From assembly GCF_900155885.1 (NCBI RefSeq), contig NZ_FTMB01000005.1:186001-250000 (forward strand): a DNA stretch of 64,000 nt. Direction: 5' to 3'. Source of the DNA: Rhizobium sp. RU20A. GTDB taxonomy: Bacteria > Pseudomonadota > Alphaproteobacteria > Rhizobiales > Rhizobiaceae. Each line of letters starts with the position of its first letter. Positions within the stretch are counted from its first letter, which is position 1. The position numbers and the translations under genes were made by a program. Below are positions 42,140-55,457 of this stretch, piece after piece. The notes under the pieces were generated by a model. The model did no database searches. It saw only the letters and a list, made by a program, of their open reading frames with translations, and was not told where the DNA came from.

Positions 42140-45129
42140 GCGGAGCCAATCGCATCCCCGGCGCAGGTCGCCTGACGCCTGCCAAGACCGCCCGTTTCAC
42201 CTTCGACGGCCGCCCCTATACCGCCCTTGAAGGCGACACGGTCGCCTCGGCGCTGCTCGCCAACGGCGTGCACCTGATGGGCCGCTCGTTCAAGTATCAC
42301 CGCCCGCGCGGCGTCGTCTCGGCCGGCCCGGAAGAGCCGAATGCGCTGATCGACGTGCAGCGGGACGCCGCCCGCCGGCAGCCGAACGTGCGCGCCACGG
42401 TGCAGGAAGTCTTCGACGGCGTGACCATCGCCTCGCAGAACCGCTATCCGTCGCTCTCCTTCGACGTCGGCAGCATCAACAACCTGCTCTCGCCCTTCTT
42501 TGCCGCCGGCTTCTACTACAAGACCTTCATGTGGCCGAAGAAGGCCTGGAAGCATCTTTACGAGCCACAGATCCGCGCTGCCGCTGGTCTCGGCGTTTCG
42601 CCCGATCAGGCCGACCCCGACCACTATGCCGGCCGATACGCGCATTGCGACGTCCTGGTCGCCGGTGCCGGTGTTGCCGGTCTCTCCGCTGCGCTGGCCG
42701 CCGCGAAGACCGGCGCCAGCGTCATCCTGTGCGACGAGCAGCCGGAAGTCGGCGGTGCGCTGCACTTCGACACCAGCGTCATGATCGACGGCAAGCCGGG
42801 CTTCGACTGGGCCCAGTCCGTTGCGGCCGAACTCGCCGCCATGGAAAACGTGACCGTGCTGACGCGCACGACCGCGTTCGGCTATTACGAGCACAATTTC
42901 GTCGGCCTCGTGGAGCGCGTGACGGATCATCTCGCCAAGCCGGATCGCCGGCTGCCGCGCGAGCGCCTGTGGCAGGTGCGCGCCAAGCAGGTGGTGATCG
43001 CCACCGGCGCCATCGAGCGGCACATGGTGTTTTCCAACAACGACCGTCCCGGCATCCTGCTGGCGTCGGCGGCCCGCACCTATCTCAACCATTTCGGTGT
43101 CGCGGTCGGCCGCAATGTCGGCGTCTACACCGCAAACGATTCGGCCTATGAAGCCGCCTTCGACCTGAAGCGGGCCGGCGTCTCCATCGCCGCCATCGTC
43201 GATTGCCGGCAGCAGCCGGGCGCGGCGGTTCTGGCGGAAGCCAGCCGCCTCGGCATCGAGGTCCTGACGGGCCACTCCGTCATCGACACGGCCGGCAAGC
43301 TGCGGGTTTCGTCCATGACGGTCGCCCGCAATGGTGGCGGTTCCTCGCGCACCATGCGCATCGATGCACTCATCACCTCCTCCGGCTGGACGCCGTCGGT
43401 GCATCTCTTCTCGCAGTCGCGCGGCAAGGTGGCCTATGATGCGGAAAGCCAGCGCTTCCTGCCGGGCACCTACGTGCAGGAGTGCATTTCCGTCGGGGCC
43501 TGCAACGGCACCAACGGCCTGCAGGCGACGATCGACGAGGCCATCGCAGCCGGGCGTGACCGTGCGTTGAAGGGTGGCTTCACCGGCGGCGATACCCCGG
43601 CGATCTCCGGCACCAACGCCTTCGAATGGACCGGCGGCATGGCCGGTGCGGCCGAAGGGGCCGGCCCGGACACGACGGTGAAGGCCTTCATCGACTTCCA
43701 GAACGATGTCTGCGCTAAGGATATCCGCCTTGCCGTGCGCGAAGGCATGCACTCGATCGAGCACATCAAGCGCTTTACCACCAACGGCATGGCGACCGAT
43801 CAGGGCAAGCTCTCCAACATTCACGGCCTCGCAATCGCGGCCGAGGCGCTGGGGCGCGAAATCCCGAAGGTCGGTCTCACCACCTTCCGCGCGCCCTATA
43901 CGCCCGTCACCTTCGGCACGCTGATCAACCATTCGCGCGGCGATCTCTTCGATCCCGCCCGCAAGACCCCGATGCATGCCTTCGAGGAAGCCAAGGGCGC
44001 GATCTTCGAGGATGTCGGCAACTGGAAGCGTGCCTGGTACTATCCGCGCGCCGGCGAAGACATGCACAAGGCTGTCGATCGCGAATGCGTGACGGTGCGC
44101 CAGTCGGCCGGCATCTTCGATGCTTCCACGCTCGGCAAGATCGAGGTGGTCGGACCCGATGCGGCGAAGTTCCTCAACCTGCTCTACACGAACGGCTGGG
44201 ACACGCTGAAGCCGGGCCGCTGCCGCTATGGCATCATGCTGCGCGAAGACGGTTTCATCTATGATGACGGCGTGGTCGGCCGCATGGCGGAGGATCGCTT
44301 CCACGTGACGACGACGACCGGCGGTGCCGCCCGCGTCATGCACCACATGGAAGACTATCTGCAGACGGAATTCCCGCATCTCGACGTCTGGCTGACCTCT
44401 GCCACGGAGCAGTGGGCCGTCATCGCCGTGCAGGGTCCGAAGGCCCGCGAGATTATCGCGCCGCTCGTCGAGGGCATCGACCTCTCCAACGAGGCCTTCC
44501 CGCATATGAGCGTGGCCGAGGGCAAGATCTGCGGCGTGCCGACCCGGCTGTTCCGCATGTCCTTCACCGGCGAACTCGGCTTCGAGGTCAACGTGCCCGC
44601 CGATTACGGCCAGGCCGTGATGGAAGCGATCTGGGCCCGCGCCGAGCCGATGGGCGCCTGCATGTACGGCACCGAAACCATGCACGTGCTGCGCGCCGAA
44701 AAGGGTTACATCATCGTCGGCCAGGATACGGACGGTACGGTGACGCCCGATGATGCCAGCCTCGGCTGGGCGATCGGCAAGAAGAAACCCGACTTCGTCG
44801 GCATTCGCGGCCTGAAGCGCTCGGATCTCGTGGCCGAGGGCCGCAAGCAGCTCGTCGGCCTGCTGACCAAGGATCCGAAGGAGGTTCTGGAGGAAGGCGC
44901 GCAGATCGTCGCCAATCCGAACGAGCCGGTGCCGATGACCATGCTCGGTCACGTCACCTCGTCCTACTGGTCGGAAAATTGCGGCCGGTCGATCGCCATG
45001 GCGCTGGTCGCCGGCGGCAAGGCGCGGCTGGGGCAAACGCTCTACGTGCCGATGGCCGATCGCACGATCGCCGTCGAGGTGAGCGAGATGGTGTTCTTTG
45101 ACAAGGAAGGAGGCCGCATCCATGGCTGA
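42136..45129 (+). CDS. soxA: Sarcosine oxidase subunit alpha
   Basis: The 997-residue subunit that binds NAD and folate. Domains in order: an N-terminal ferredoxin-like fold (about 15-110; A-L-E-G-D-T-V-A-S-A-L-L-A-N-G-V), a nucleotide-binding domain starting D-V-L-V-A-G-A-G-V-A-G-L-S-A-A-L near 172, and a C-terminal aminomethyltransferase-like (GcvT) domain from about 610 with R-A-E-K-G-Y-I-I-V-G-Q-D-T-D-G. The GcvT part takes the methylene group onto tetrahydrofolate. Overlaps soxD by 4 and soxG by 8 bases. Length is normal. Confidence 0.96.
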   Translation: MSGANRIPGAGRLTPAKTARFTFDGRPYTALEGDTVASALLANGVHLMGRSFKYHRPRGVVSAGPEEPNALIDVQRDAARRQPNVRATVQEVFDGVTIASQNRYPSLSFDVGSINNLLSPFFAAGFYYKTFMWPKKAWKHLYEPQIRAAAGLGVSPDQADPDHYAGRYAHCDVLVAGAGVAGLSAALAAAKTGASVILCDEQPEVGGALHFDTSVMIDGKPGFDWAQSVAAELAAMENVTVLTRTTAFGYYEHNFVGLVERVTDHLAKPDRRLPRERLWQVRAKQVVIATGAIERHMVFSNNDRPGILLASAARTYLNHFGVAVGRNVGVYTANDSAYEAAFDLKRAGVSIAAIVDCRQQPGAAVLAEASRLGIEVLTGHSVIDTAGKLRVSSMTVARNGGGSSRTMRIDALITSSGWTPSVHLFSQSRGKVAYDAESQRFLPGTYVQECISVGACNGTNGLQATIDEAIAAGRDRALKGGFTGGDTPAISGTNAFEWTGGMAGAAEGAGPDTTVKAFIDFQNDVCAKDIRLAVREGMHSIEHIKRFTTNGMATDQGKLSNIHGLAIAAEALGREIPKVGLTTFRAPYTPVTFGTLINHSRGDLFDPARKTPMHAFEEAKGAIFEDVGNWKRAWYYPRAGEDMHKAVDRECVTVRQSAGIFDASTLGKIEVVGPDAAKFLNLLYTNGWDTLKPGRCRYGIMLREDGFIYDDGVVGRMAEDRFHVTTTTGGAARVMHHMEDYLQTEFPHLDVWLTSATEQWAVIAVQGPKAREIIAPLVEGIDLSNEAFPHMSVAEGKICGVPTRLFRMSFTGELGFEVNVPADYGQAVMEAIWARAEPMGACMYGTETMHVLRAEKGYIIVGQDTDGTVTPDDASLGWAIGKKKPDFVGIRGLKRSDLVAEGRKQLVGLLTKDPKEVLEEGAQIVANPNEPVPMTMLGHVTSSYWSENCGRSIAMALVAGGKARLGQTLYVPMADRTIAVEVSEMVFFDKEGGRIHG

Positions 45130-45688
45130 TCCCGTAATCGCCCAGCGTCGTCCGGTTCTCGCCGGCGCCCATCCGAGCCTCTACGGCGGCTCCGCCGTCG
45201 CCCATGTCACCCCGGCAAAGGCTGCCACGCGCCTTTCGCTGCGCGCCAAGCCCGATGCCGTGGCGGCCCTTTCCGCCGCGCTCGGTGTCGACCTTCCGAC
45301 GCGCCCGAAGCGTTCTGCCAGCAGCAAGGGCCGTCACGCCCTCTGGCTCGGTCCGGATGAGTGGCTGGTGATCGACGAGGCGGAAACCGACCTGATGGCC
45401 GCCCTTGCCGGCGTCGGCGTGCTGCATTCGGCCACCGACATCTCGCACCGCAACACGGCCGTGCTGGTCTCCGGTCCGGGCGCAGCCGCCGCCATCAACA
45501 GCGCCTGCCCGCTCGACCTCACGGACGGCGTTTTCCCGGTCGGCGCGGCGGCCCGCACCGTGCTCGGCAAGATCGAGATGGTGCTCTACCGCACCGCCGC
45601 CGAGGACTATCGGGTGGAATGCTGGCGCTCCTTTGCACCATACGCGTTCGGTATTCTGGTGGAAGGGGCGGAAGACGCGGCGCTCTGA
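45122..45688 (+). CDS. soxG: Sarcosine oxidase subunit gamma
   Basis: A 188-residue subunit with the GcvT-like fold. Typical segments are L-W-L-G-P-D-E-W-L-V-I-D, H-S-A-T-D-I-S-H-R-N-T, and the closing Y-R-V-E-C-W-R-S-F-A-P-Y. Its ATG lies within the end of soxA. Last gene of the operon; a palindromic repeat (45782-45873) follows. glyA and purU, which accompany sox genes in some bacteria, are not next to it here. Confidence 0.94.
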   Translation: MADPVIAQRRPVLAGAHPSLYGGSAVAHVTPAKAATRLSLRAKPDAVAALSAALGVDLPTRPKRSASSKGRHALWLGPDEWLVIDEAETDLMAALAGVGVLHSATDISHRNTAVLVSGPGAAAAINSACPLDLTDGVFPVGAAARTVLGKIEMVLYRTAAEDYRVECWRSFAPYAFGILVEGAEDAAL

Positions 45689-45781
45689 GAGGCGCGCTTG
45701 CGTGTCGCCAAGGCGTCGCAGCTGCGTCGGCTGCGGCGTGTTGAGCTTCGTGGCTGCCTTGTCCTCGACCGAGCTCCAATC

Positions 45782-45873
45782 TCCCGTCATTCTCGGGCTT
45801 GACCCGAGAATCCACAGGCCGTTGAAAACGCTCGTGAAATGGATCCTCGGGTCAAGCCCGAGGATGACGGAGA
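45782..45873. repeat. Inverted-repeat intergenic element after soxG
   Basis: Arms at 45782-45814 and 45840-45873 are near-exact inverted copies with cores CTCGGGCTTGACCCGAGAAT and its counterpart, separated by about 25 bases. Each arm is itself partly palindromic (TCGGG/CCCGA). Such CGTCAT-CTCGGGCTTGACCCGAG units are dispersed in many alphaproteobacterial genomes. It may double as a transcription stop for soxG. Different in sequence from the elements at 5105 and 48641. Confidence 0.75.
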
Positions 45874-45969
45874 GGGGCTGTCGCTCGTTTCACTGCCGTC
45901 AGTTGGTGTGCGATTGGAGGCGATGATGGAGGGTGTGGGGCGCATGCTTGGCGCATCCATCGGACTCCT

Positions 45970-46455
45970 TCACGCCCCCTCCGGCCGATCCTTCGGATCG
46001 AACTGCGCAATCGTCGTCCATGTCGCCGTCAGCGCCGGCTTGCGCTCTCCCTCTATCTCGACGCTGACATCATAGGTCAGCATCAGCATGGCCGCGCCGC
46101 GGAAGCGGGCCTCGGCGAGCGTGAAATGGCCGCGCACGCGCGCGCCCGACTTCACGGGCGTCACGAACCGCACTTTTTCAAAGCCGTAGTTTATCCCCAT
46201 GGTCTGCTCGCGAATGCGCGGCACAGCCGAATAGTTCATGGCGGAGAGCAACGAGAGCGACAGGAACCCGTGCGCAATCGTGCCGCCGAACGGCGTTTGC
46301 GCCGCCCGCACCGGATCGGTGTGGATGAATTGGTCGTCGAGCGTCGCCGCGGCAAACTGATCGATCATCGCCTGACCGACGGTGATCCAGTCCGAGGTTC
46401 CGATCACGGTGCCGGAGAGCGCCTGTATCTCGCGAAGCGATATTTCTTTGTGCAT
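45970..46455 (-). CDS. MaoC-like hydratase (hot-dog fold)
   Basis: A 161-residue MaoC-domain protein, probably an (R)-specific enoyl-CoA hydratase. The catalytic Asp/His pair is in D-Q-F-I-H-T-D and the family motif G-G-T-I-A-H-G-F-L-S-L-S-L-L follows. It would hydrate 2-enoyl-CoA to (R)-3-hydroxyacyl-CoA, for example in fatty-acid breakdown or polyhydroxyalkanoate supply. Start ATG 46455 has only a weak GGTCC ahead; an upstream in-frame ATG at 46512 adds a basic tail. No acyl-CoA gene is adjacent; it lies just downstream of glgX on the same strand. Confidence 0.88.
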   Translation of the reverse strand: MHKEISLREIQALSGTVIGTSDWITVGQAMIDQFAAATLDDQFIHTDPVRAAQTPFGGTIAHGFLSLSLLSAMNYSAVPRIREQTMGINYGFEKVRFVTPVKSGARVRGHFTLAEARFRGAAMLMLTYDVSVEIEGERKPALTATWTTIAQFDPKDRPEGA

Positions 46456-46523
46456 GGTCTGGACCTTGGGTTGTGATCTATCGTTTGCCGGTCGCGGACG
46501 CCCGCCTCTCACGCCAGCCGGAT

Positions 46524-48485
46524 TTATTCCCCAACCTCAACGACGAATGCCACCGCCCGTGCCTCCACCAGCCCGCCCGCCGCGCCGTCGCCCAGCAGGT
46601 CGGCCCAACGCCGCCCCGGAAGGGGCGAGGGGAGGCGGAACTGGCGGGGGAAGGGGCTGCGGTTGAAAACCACGGCGAGGTGGGTCTTGAGGGTCGTTTG
46701 CCGATCGAGCGTGGCGAGTAGCATGGTCAGCGTTTCCGTCTCCGGATTTTCCCAGTCGCTGACGGCCATGGGCCGGGCGTCGAAGGTCAGCCAGGAGACA
46801 TCGCCGTCGCCGGTGAAGAAGGTGTTTTCCGAAAAGACTGTGAAACGGCTGCGGATGGCGGAGATGGCGGCGGTGTGCGCCAGCAGCTCCGTGTCGAGTG
46901 CGCTCCAGTCGAGCCAGGTGATCGCATTGTCCTGGCAATAGGCGTTGTTGTTGCCGCGCTGGCTGCGGCCGGCCTCGTCGCCGGCGGTGAGCATCACCGT
47001 GCCGCGCGTTGCCATCAGGGTCGAGATCAGCGCCTTCACATCGCGGCGGCGGGCGGCGAGGATGGCGGGGTCCGTTGTGGCGCCTTCCACCCCGTTGTTC
47101 CAGCTGTGGTTCTCGTTGTGCCCGTCTCGATTGTCCTCGCCATTGGCCTCGTTGTGCTTGTGCGCGTGGGAGACGAGATCCATCAGTGTGAAGCCGTCAT
47201 GGGCGGCGACGAAGTTGACGCTGCGGGTCGCCCCGCCGTTATTGCGCGAGAAGATATCGGAGGAGCCGGAGAGGAGGGTGGCAAGCTGCCCGATCATGCC
47301 CCGGTCGCCGCGCCAGAAGCGGCGCAGGTCGTCGCGGGCCCGGTCGTTCCATTCGAGGAAGGGGGCGGGGAAATTGCCGAGCTGGTAGCCGCCGGGCCCG
47401 ATATCCCAGGGTTCGGCGATCAGGATGCGGTCGGCAAGCAGTGGGTCGGCCGTCATGCGGGCCAGGAGCGGCGCGTTGCGGTCGAAGCCATCCGGGCGGC
47501 GGCCGAGAATGGAGGCGAGGTCGAAGCGGAAGCCATCGATGCCGGCCTCGCGGACGAAGTGGCGCAGGCAATCGAGGACGAGATCGGTGACGACAGGCTC
47601 GTCGCAGGCAATCGTGTTGCCGCAGCCGGTGTCGTTGACGAGGACGCCGGGATTATCGGGCAGATGACGGTAGTAGGTCCGGTTGTCGAGGCCGCGGAAG
47701 GAAAGGGTGGGGCCGTAGCGGTCGCTTTCGCCCGTATGGTTGAAGACAAGATCGAGGATGACGCCGATGCCCTCGACATGCAGCGCGGCGACGGTACGGC
47801 GCAGTTCCTCCATGCCGCCGGGCACGAGGCGCGGATCGAGCGCCATCAGCGCGATCGGATTGTAGCCCCAGCCATTGGTGAGACCGAGCGGGGGCAGGTG
47901 CCGCTCGTCGATCCAGGCGGTGATCGGCATCAGCTCCACGGCGCCGACGCCGAGCCGCTTCAGGTGGGCAATGACGCTGGGATGGGCGAGCGCTGCGAGC
48001 GTGCCGCGCTGCTTTGCCGGAACCTCTTCGTTGAGAATGGTGAAGGGTTTGACGGCGACCTCGTAGATCAGGCCGCCGGGTACCATCAACGGCGGCGCGG
48101 GCTTGACGGCGCGGGGCTTGGTGACGACGGCGCGCGGCACGAGATCGGCGGTGTCCTCGCCGAAGGCGGCGAGACGCGCGTCATAGCGGAAGGGCCGATC
48201 AAGCTCGACGGCATAGGGATCGACGAGCAGTTTCGCCGGATCGAACCAAAGCCCGGCATCCGGGTCGTAGCGCCCGTGCGCACGGTAGCCGTAGCGGGTG
48301 CCGGGGCCGACGCTGCTGACGCTCGCCCGGTGAATGTCGCCGTCGCGCTCCATGGATATCCGCCGCACCTCACGGCCATCGGCGGTATCGAAAAGGCAAA
48401 GCTCGATACGCTCAGCGTCACGGGAATGGACGGAAAACAGCGTGCCGCGCGGTGTGGGCTGCGGGCCGAGCGGAGATGCGGTCAT
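46524..48485 (-). CDS. glgX: Glycogen debranching enzyme
   Basis: Hydrolyses alpha-1,6 branches of phosphorylase-limit glycogen. The 653-residue protein has an N-terminal CBM48 region (R-G-T-L-F-S-V-H-S-R-D-A) and a GH13 barrel with conserved regions D-L-V-F-N-H-T, the nucleophile in G-F-R-F-D-L-A, the acid in L-I-A-E-P-W-D and the late F-V-A-A-H-D-G. The end is slightly shorter than E. coli GlgX but within family range. It is the last gene of the glycogen set, 304 bases after pgm with a palindromic repeat between, so its expression may be partly separate. Confidence 0.95.
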   Translation of the reverse strand: MTASPLGPQPTPRGTLFSVHSRDAERIELCLFDTADGREVRRISMERDGDIHRASVSSVGPGTRYGYRAHGRYDPDAGLWFDPAKLLVDPYAVELDRPFRYDARLAAFGEDTADLVPRAVVTKPRAVKPAPPLMVPGGLIYEVAVKPFTILNEEVPAKQRGTLAALAHPSVIAHLKRLGVGAVELMPITAWIDERHLPPLGLTNGWGYNPIALMALDPRLVPGGMEELRRTVAALHVEGIGVILDLVFNHTGESDRYGPTLSFRGLDNRTYYRHLPDNPGVLVNDTGCGNTIACDEPVVTDLVLDCLRHFVREAGIDGFRFDLASILGRRPDGFDRNAPLLARMTADPLLADRILIAEPWDIGPGGYQLGNFPAPFLEWNDRARDDLRRFWRGDRGMIGQLATLLSGSSDIFSRNNGGATRSVNFVAAHDGFTLMDLVSHAHKHNEANGEDNRDGHNENHSWNNGVEGATTDPAILAARRRDVKALISTLMATRGTVMLTAGDEAGRSQRGNNNAYCQDNAITWLDWSALDTELLAHTAAISAIRSRFTVFSENTFFTGDGDVSWLTFDARPMAVSDWENPETETLTMLLATLDRQTTLKTHLAVVFNRSPFPRQFRLPSPLPGRRWADLLGDGAAGGLVEARAVAFVVEVGE

Positions 48486-48640
48486 GCCGGGGCGGTCCGT
48501 TCACGGGTTGATGCGGGTGGGGGAAGAGTAGGCACGGCAGAGGCGGGAGAGCAAGGGGGAGCTGTGCTTGCTCGACAGTGTTCGCTTGGCAGCCCTGCTG
48601 ATATTTCAACGGCTGGATCCGGCGCCAACGGCGACGATTG

Positions 48641-48772
48641 CCCTCTCCTCTCCCCTGGGGGAGAAGGTGGCTCGAAGGGTCGGATGAGGGGTCTTCGCAG
48701 CCTCTTGCGCGAAATGTGAACCCCTCATCGCCTCACTCCGTTCGGCACTTCTCCCCAAGGGGAGAAGAGCAC
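48641..48772. repeat. Inverted-repeat intergenic element between pgm and glgX
   Basis: Arms at about 48648-48692 and 48720-48771 are inverted copies built around CTCCCCTGGGGGAGAAG-like and ATGAGGGG units. It occupies most of the 304-base gap; the remainder (48486-48640) shows nothing else and probably holds the glgX ribosome-binding region and any promoter. The cores ATGAGGGG and CTTCTCCCC are typical of dispersed rhizobial repeats. Confidence 0.7.
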
Positions 48773-48789
48773 TCAGAGCCTATCACCCC

Positions 48790-51868
<3,079 letters not shown>

Positions 51869-51871
51869 CGA

Positions 51872-53134
51872 TCACATACCCAGTTTGTCGATCATCGCCT
51901 GGGTGATCAGGCAGATGCCGTTTTCGCTGCGACGGAAGCGCCGTGCATCCTCTTCGGGGTCCTCGCCGACGACGAGGCCTTCGGGGATGACGACGCGGCT
52001 GTCGATCACCACGTTGTTCAGCTGCGCATGGCGGCCGATCTTCACACTCGGCAGGATGACGCTGTTTTCGATGCGCGAGAAGGAGTTCACGCGCACACCC
52101 GTGAAGAGCAGGCTGCGGTTGAGCGTTGCGCCGGAGATGATGCAGTCGCCGGAGATGAGCGAAGAGGTGGCCGAGCCGCGGCGCGTCTCGTCGTCATGCA
52201 CGAATTTCGCCGGCGGCTTGATCTCGGCAAAGGTCCAGATCGGCCACGTGCTGTCGTAGATGTCGAGTTCCGGCGTCACATGGGTGAGGTCGATATTGGC
52301 CTGCCAGTAGGCATCGATCGTCCCGACGTCGCGCCAATAGGCTTCGCGCTCGAAATTGGAGCGCACGCAGGACGTGGTGAAGCGGTGGGCGACGGCTTTG
52401 CCATGCTTGACGATGTAGGGAATGATGTCCTTGCCGAAGTCGCGGCTGGAATTGGGGTCTTCCGCATCGCGTCGCAGCAGCTCCATCAGGAAGCGCGTGT
52501 GGAAGACGTAAATGCCCATGGAAGCCAGCGCCATGTCCGGATTGCCGGGAATGCCCGGCGGATCGGCGGGCTTTTCGACGAAATCGATGATCTGGTCCTT
52601 GTCGTCGACATGCATCACGCCGAAGCCGGTCGCTTCCATACGCGGCACTTCGAGGCAGCCAATGGTCACCTGCGCACCCGAGTCCACATGCTGCTGGAGC
52701 ATGAGTTCGTAGTCCATTTTGTAGACATGGTCGCCGGCGAGGATGACCATGTATTCGACGCCGCTGTCTTCGATGATGTCGATGTTCTGGTAGACGGCGT
52801 CGGCGGTGCCTTCATACCACTGCGTTTCGGAAACGCGCTGGGAGGCAGGCAGGATGTCGAAGCTCTCGTTGCGCTCGGGGCGGAAGAAGTTCCAGCCGTT
52901 CTGCAGGTGGCGGATCAGCGAGTGCGCCTTGTATTGTGTGGCCACGCCGATGCGGCGGATGCCGGAATTCAGCGCGTTCGACAGCGCAAAATCGATAATG
53001 CGGGCCTTGCCGCCGAAATAGACCGCGGGCTTGGCCCGGCGGTCGGTCAGTTCTTTCAGGCGGCTTCCCCGGCCACCGGCCAGCACATAGGCCATGGCAT
53101 CACGGGCAAGAGGCTGAATGCGTTTTTCGACCAT
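51872..53134 (-). CDS. glgC: Glucose-1-phosphate adenylyltransferase
   Basis: Makes ADP-glucose from ATP and glucose 1-phosphate, the controlled step of glycogen synthesis. The 420-residue protein carries the nucleotide loop [19 protein letters not shown], the catalytic [11 protein letters not shown] and a C-terminal left-handed beta-helix (V-I-L-P-S-V-K-I-G). The enzyme from Agrobacterium is activated by fructose 6-phosphate and pyruvate. It starts 112 bases after glgB; that gap has a GGGAGGA ribosome-binding site and may hold an internal promoter. Confidence 0.97.
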   Translation of the reverse strand: MVEKRIQPLARDAMAYVLAGGRGSRLKELTDRRAKPAVYFGGKARIIDFALSNALNSGIRRIGVATQYKAHSLIRHLQNGWNFFRPERNESFDILPASQRVSETQWYEGTADAVYQNIDIIEDSGVEYMVILAGDHVYKMDYELMLQQHVDSGAQVTIGCLEVPRMEATGFGVMHVDDKDQIIDFVEKPADPPGIPGNPDMALASMGIYVFHTRFLMELLRRDAEDPNSSRDFGKDIIPYIVKHGKAVAHRFTTSCVRSNFEREAYWRDVGTIDAYWQANIDLTHVTPELDIYDSTWPIWTFAEIKPPAKFVHDDETRRGSATSSLISGDCIISGATLNRSLLFTGVRVNSFSRIENSVILPSVKIGRHAQLNNVVIDSRVVIPEGLVVGEDPEEDARRFRRSENGICLITQAMIDKLGM

Positions 53135-53246
53135 GGTAGTCCTCCCATCAGATGTTCTCAGGTTCCACCGGCCCGTTCCCCTTGGGCCAATGGTCCCTTG
53201 CGTCTTGGCTCTTCCGACGGTCCGCGCTGAGCACGCGGATGCCGGC

Positions 53247-55457
53247 CTATTGCTGCTCGAACATCACCGTCGCCAAGGGCGGCAGGGTGATGTCGGCCAG
53301 AATGGCACCGGACGGTTGTCGCTCGGCCTGAACGGCACCGCCATTGCCCTTTCCGCTTCCTCCGTAAATCTCCGCGTCGCTGTTGAGAATTTCCTTCCAG
53401 CGTCCCTCGGCAGGCAGCGGGATGGTGTAGTTTTCGCGATAGACGGGCGTGAAGTTGGTGACGACTGCAATGGTCTTTTCGCCCGGCGCCTTGCGCAGCC
53501 AGGCAAAGACGGAGTTGTCGCTGTCATTGGCGATCAGCCATTCAAAACCGTCGCCTTCGCAGTCCCGCGCATGAAGCGCGGGCTTGGCGCGGTAGGTGCC
53601 GTTGAGATCGCGCACGAGACGGCGCATGCCGGTGTGCAGCGGGTATTCGTCGAGGTTCCAGTCGAGCCCGCGTTCCTCCGACCATTCGCGCCACTGGGCG
53701 AATTCCTGGCCCATGAACAGGAGCTTCTTGCCGGGATATCCCCACATGAAGCCGTAATAGGCCCGCAGATTGGCGAATTTCTGCCAGTCGTCGCCGGCCA
53801 TCTTGGCAATCAGCGATCCCTTGCCGTGCACAACCTCGTCATGGGAGAGCGGCAGCACGAAGTTTTCGGTGAAGGCGTAGAGCAGGCCGAAAGTGAGGTC
53901 GTTGTGGTGGTGCTTGCGGTGGATGGGCTCGCGGGCGAGGTACTGCAGCGTATCGTGCATGAAGCCCATGTTCCACTTGAAGCCGAAGCCCAGGCCGCCG
54001 GCATGGACGGGATGGGAGACCTTGGGCCAGGACGTGGATTCCTCTGCAATCGTCAGGATGCCCGGATGGCTGCCATAGACGGCGGCGTTCATCTGCTGGA
54101 GGAAGCGCACCGCCTCCAGGTTTTCGTTCCCGCCATATTCGTTCGGCACCCATTCGCCGTGCTTGCGCGAATAGTCGAGGTAGAGCATCGAGGCCACCGC
54201 ATCGACACGCAGGCCGTCGAGGTGGAATTTCTCGGCCCAGTAAAGGGCGTTGTTGAGGAGATAGGCGAGCACCTCGGCGCGGCCGAAATTGTAGATCGCC
54301 GTGTTCCAGTCCGGGTGGTAGCCCTGGCGCGGATCCTCGTGTTCGTAGAGCGCGGTGCCGTCGAACCAGCGAAGCCCGTGGGCGTCGGTCGGAAAATGCG
54401 CCGGAACCCAGTCGAGGATGACGCCGATGCCGACCTTATGGGCGCCGTTGACGAAGCGGGCAAAGCCCTCCGGCTCGCCGAAGCGGGCGGTGGGGGAATA
54501 GAGACCCGTCGTCTGGTAGCCCCAGGAGGGGTCGAACGGATATTCGGTGACCGGCAGGAATTCGATGTGGGTGAAGCCCATGTCGACGCAATAAGGGATC
54601 AGCCGCTCGGCGAGTTCGTCCCAGGTCAGCATCGAGCCGTCTTCGCGCCGCTGCCAGGAGGCGGCATGCACCTCGTAGATGGAAATCGGCTGACGGCGGG
54701 CGTCCGTACTGGCCCAAAACTTTCGGTGCGCCTCGTCTTCCCAGACCTGCGCGATCTCGCCGGTGGTGACGGAGGCGTTCTTCGGGCGCAGTTCGGAGCG
54801 GCGGGCGAAAGGGTCGGCCTTCAGCGGCAGAAGTTCGCCGTTCTTGCCGATGATCTCGTATTTGTAGGGAACGCCTTCCGGTACGCCGGGAATAAAGATC
54901 TCCCAGATGCCGGTGTCGATCCTGAGTCGCATCTGGTGGCGGCGGCCATCCCAGGCGTTGAAGTCGCCGACGACGGAGACGCGCTGCGCATTCGGGGCCC
55001 AGACCGCGAAGTGGAAGCCGTCGGCACCCTCATGGGCGATGCCGTGCGCGCCCATCTTGTCGAATAGGCGAAGGTGCGAGCCTTCCTTGATGTAATAGTC
55101 GTCCATCGGCCCGAGCACGGGGCCGAAGCTGTAGGGATCGACGACGGTCCATTCGCCGCCGGCATTCTTCAGCCGGTAGCGGATCGGCTGGCGCTTCTTC
55201 AGCGCCACCGGACCATCGAAGAAGCCCGCGTCGTGGCGGCGGGTCAGTGTCCCGAGCGGCTTACCGGCCAGCGTTTCCGCGACCGCCTCCTCGGCGTCCG
55301 GTATGAAGCATCGGGCGATAAAACCGCCCTTTGCCTCGTGTACGCCGAGAACAGCAAAGGGGTCGCCGTGCTTGCCGGCGACGATTGCTGCAATTTCCGC
55401 CTCCGAAAGAACGCTTCCTCCGTTACCAGTCGTCACGTTGGCGGAATTTTCGGTCAT
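53247..55457 (-). CDS. glgB: 1,4-alpha-glucan branching enzyme
   Basis: Introduces alpha-1,6 branches in glycogen. 736 residues: N-terminal GlgB module, CBM48 (around F-A-V-W-A-P-N-A), then a GH13_9 barrel with nucleophile Asp in [11 protein letters not shown], acid Glu in I-A-E-E-S-T-S-W-P and the transition-state pair in [12 protein letters not shown], ending in the all-beta C domain. The ATG at 55457 overlaps the glgP stop (ATGA) and has GGAGG upstream. All catalytic residues are intact. Confidence 0.97.
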   Translation of the reverse strand: MTENSANVTTGNGGSVLSEAEIAAIVAGKHGDPFAVLGVHEAKGGFIARCFIPDAEEAVAETLAGKPLGTLTRRHDAGFFDGPVALKKRQPIRYRLKNAGGEWTVVDPYSFGPVLGPMDDYYIKEGSHLRLFDKMGAHGIAHEGADGFHFAVWAPNAQRVSVVGDFNAWDGRRHQMRLRIDTGIWEIFIPGVPEGVPYKYEIIGKNGELLPLKADPFARRSELRPKNASVTTGEIAQVWEDEAHRKFWASTDARRQPISIYEVHAASWQRREDGSMLTWDELAERLIPYCVDMGFTHIEFLPVTEYPFDPSWGYQTTGLYSPTARFGEPEGFARFVNGAHKVGIGVILDWVPAHFPTDAHGLRWFDGTALYEHEDPRQGYHPDWNTAIYNFGRAEVLAYLLNNALYWAEKFHLDGLRVDAVASMLYLDYSRKHGEWVPNEYGGNENLEAVRFLQQMNAAVYGSHPGILTIAEESTSWPKVSHPVHAGGLGFGFKWNMGFMHDTLQYLAREPIHRKHHHNDLTFGLLYAFTENFVLPLSHDEVVHGKGSLIAKMAGDDWQKFANLRAYYGFMWGYPGKKLLFMGQEFAQWREWSEERGLDWNLDEYPLHTGMRRLVRDLNGTYRAKPALHARDCEGDGFEWLIANDSDNSVFAWLRKAPGEKTIAVVTNFTPVYRENYTIPLPAEGRWKEILNSDAEIYGGSGKGNGGAVQAERQPSGAILADITLPPLATVMFEQQ

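Noticed and set aside
42055-45123. A 1022-codon open frame on the minus strand opposite soxA
   Set aside because: It mirrors the soxA codons in a high-G+C region, has no domain I recognise, and its start and stop do not fit the operon; soxA has clear family motifs.
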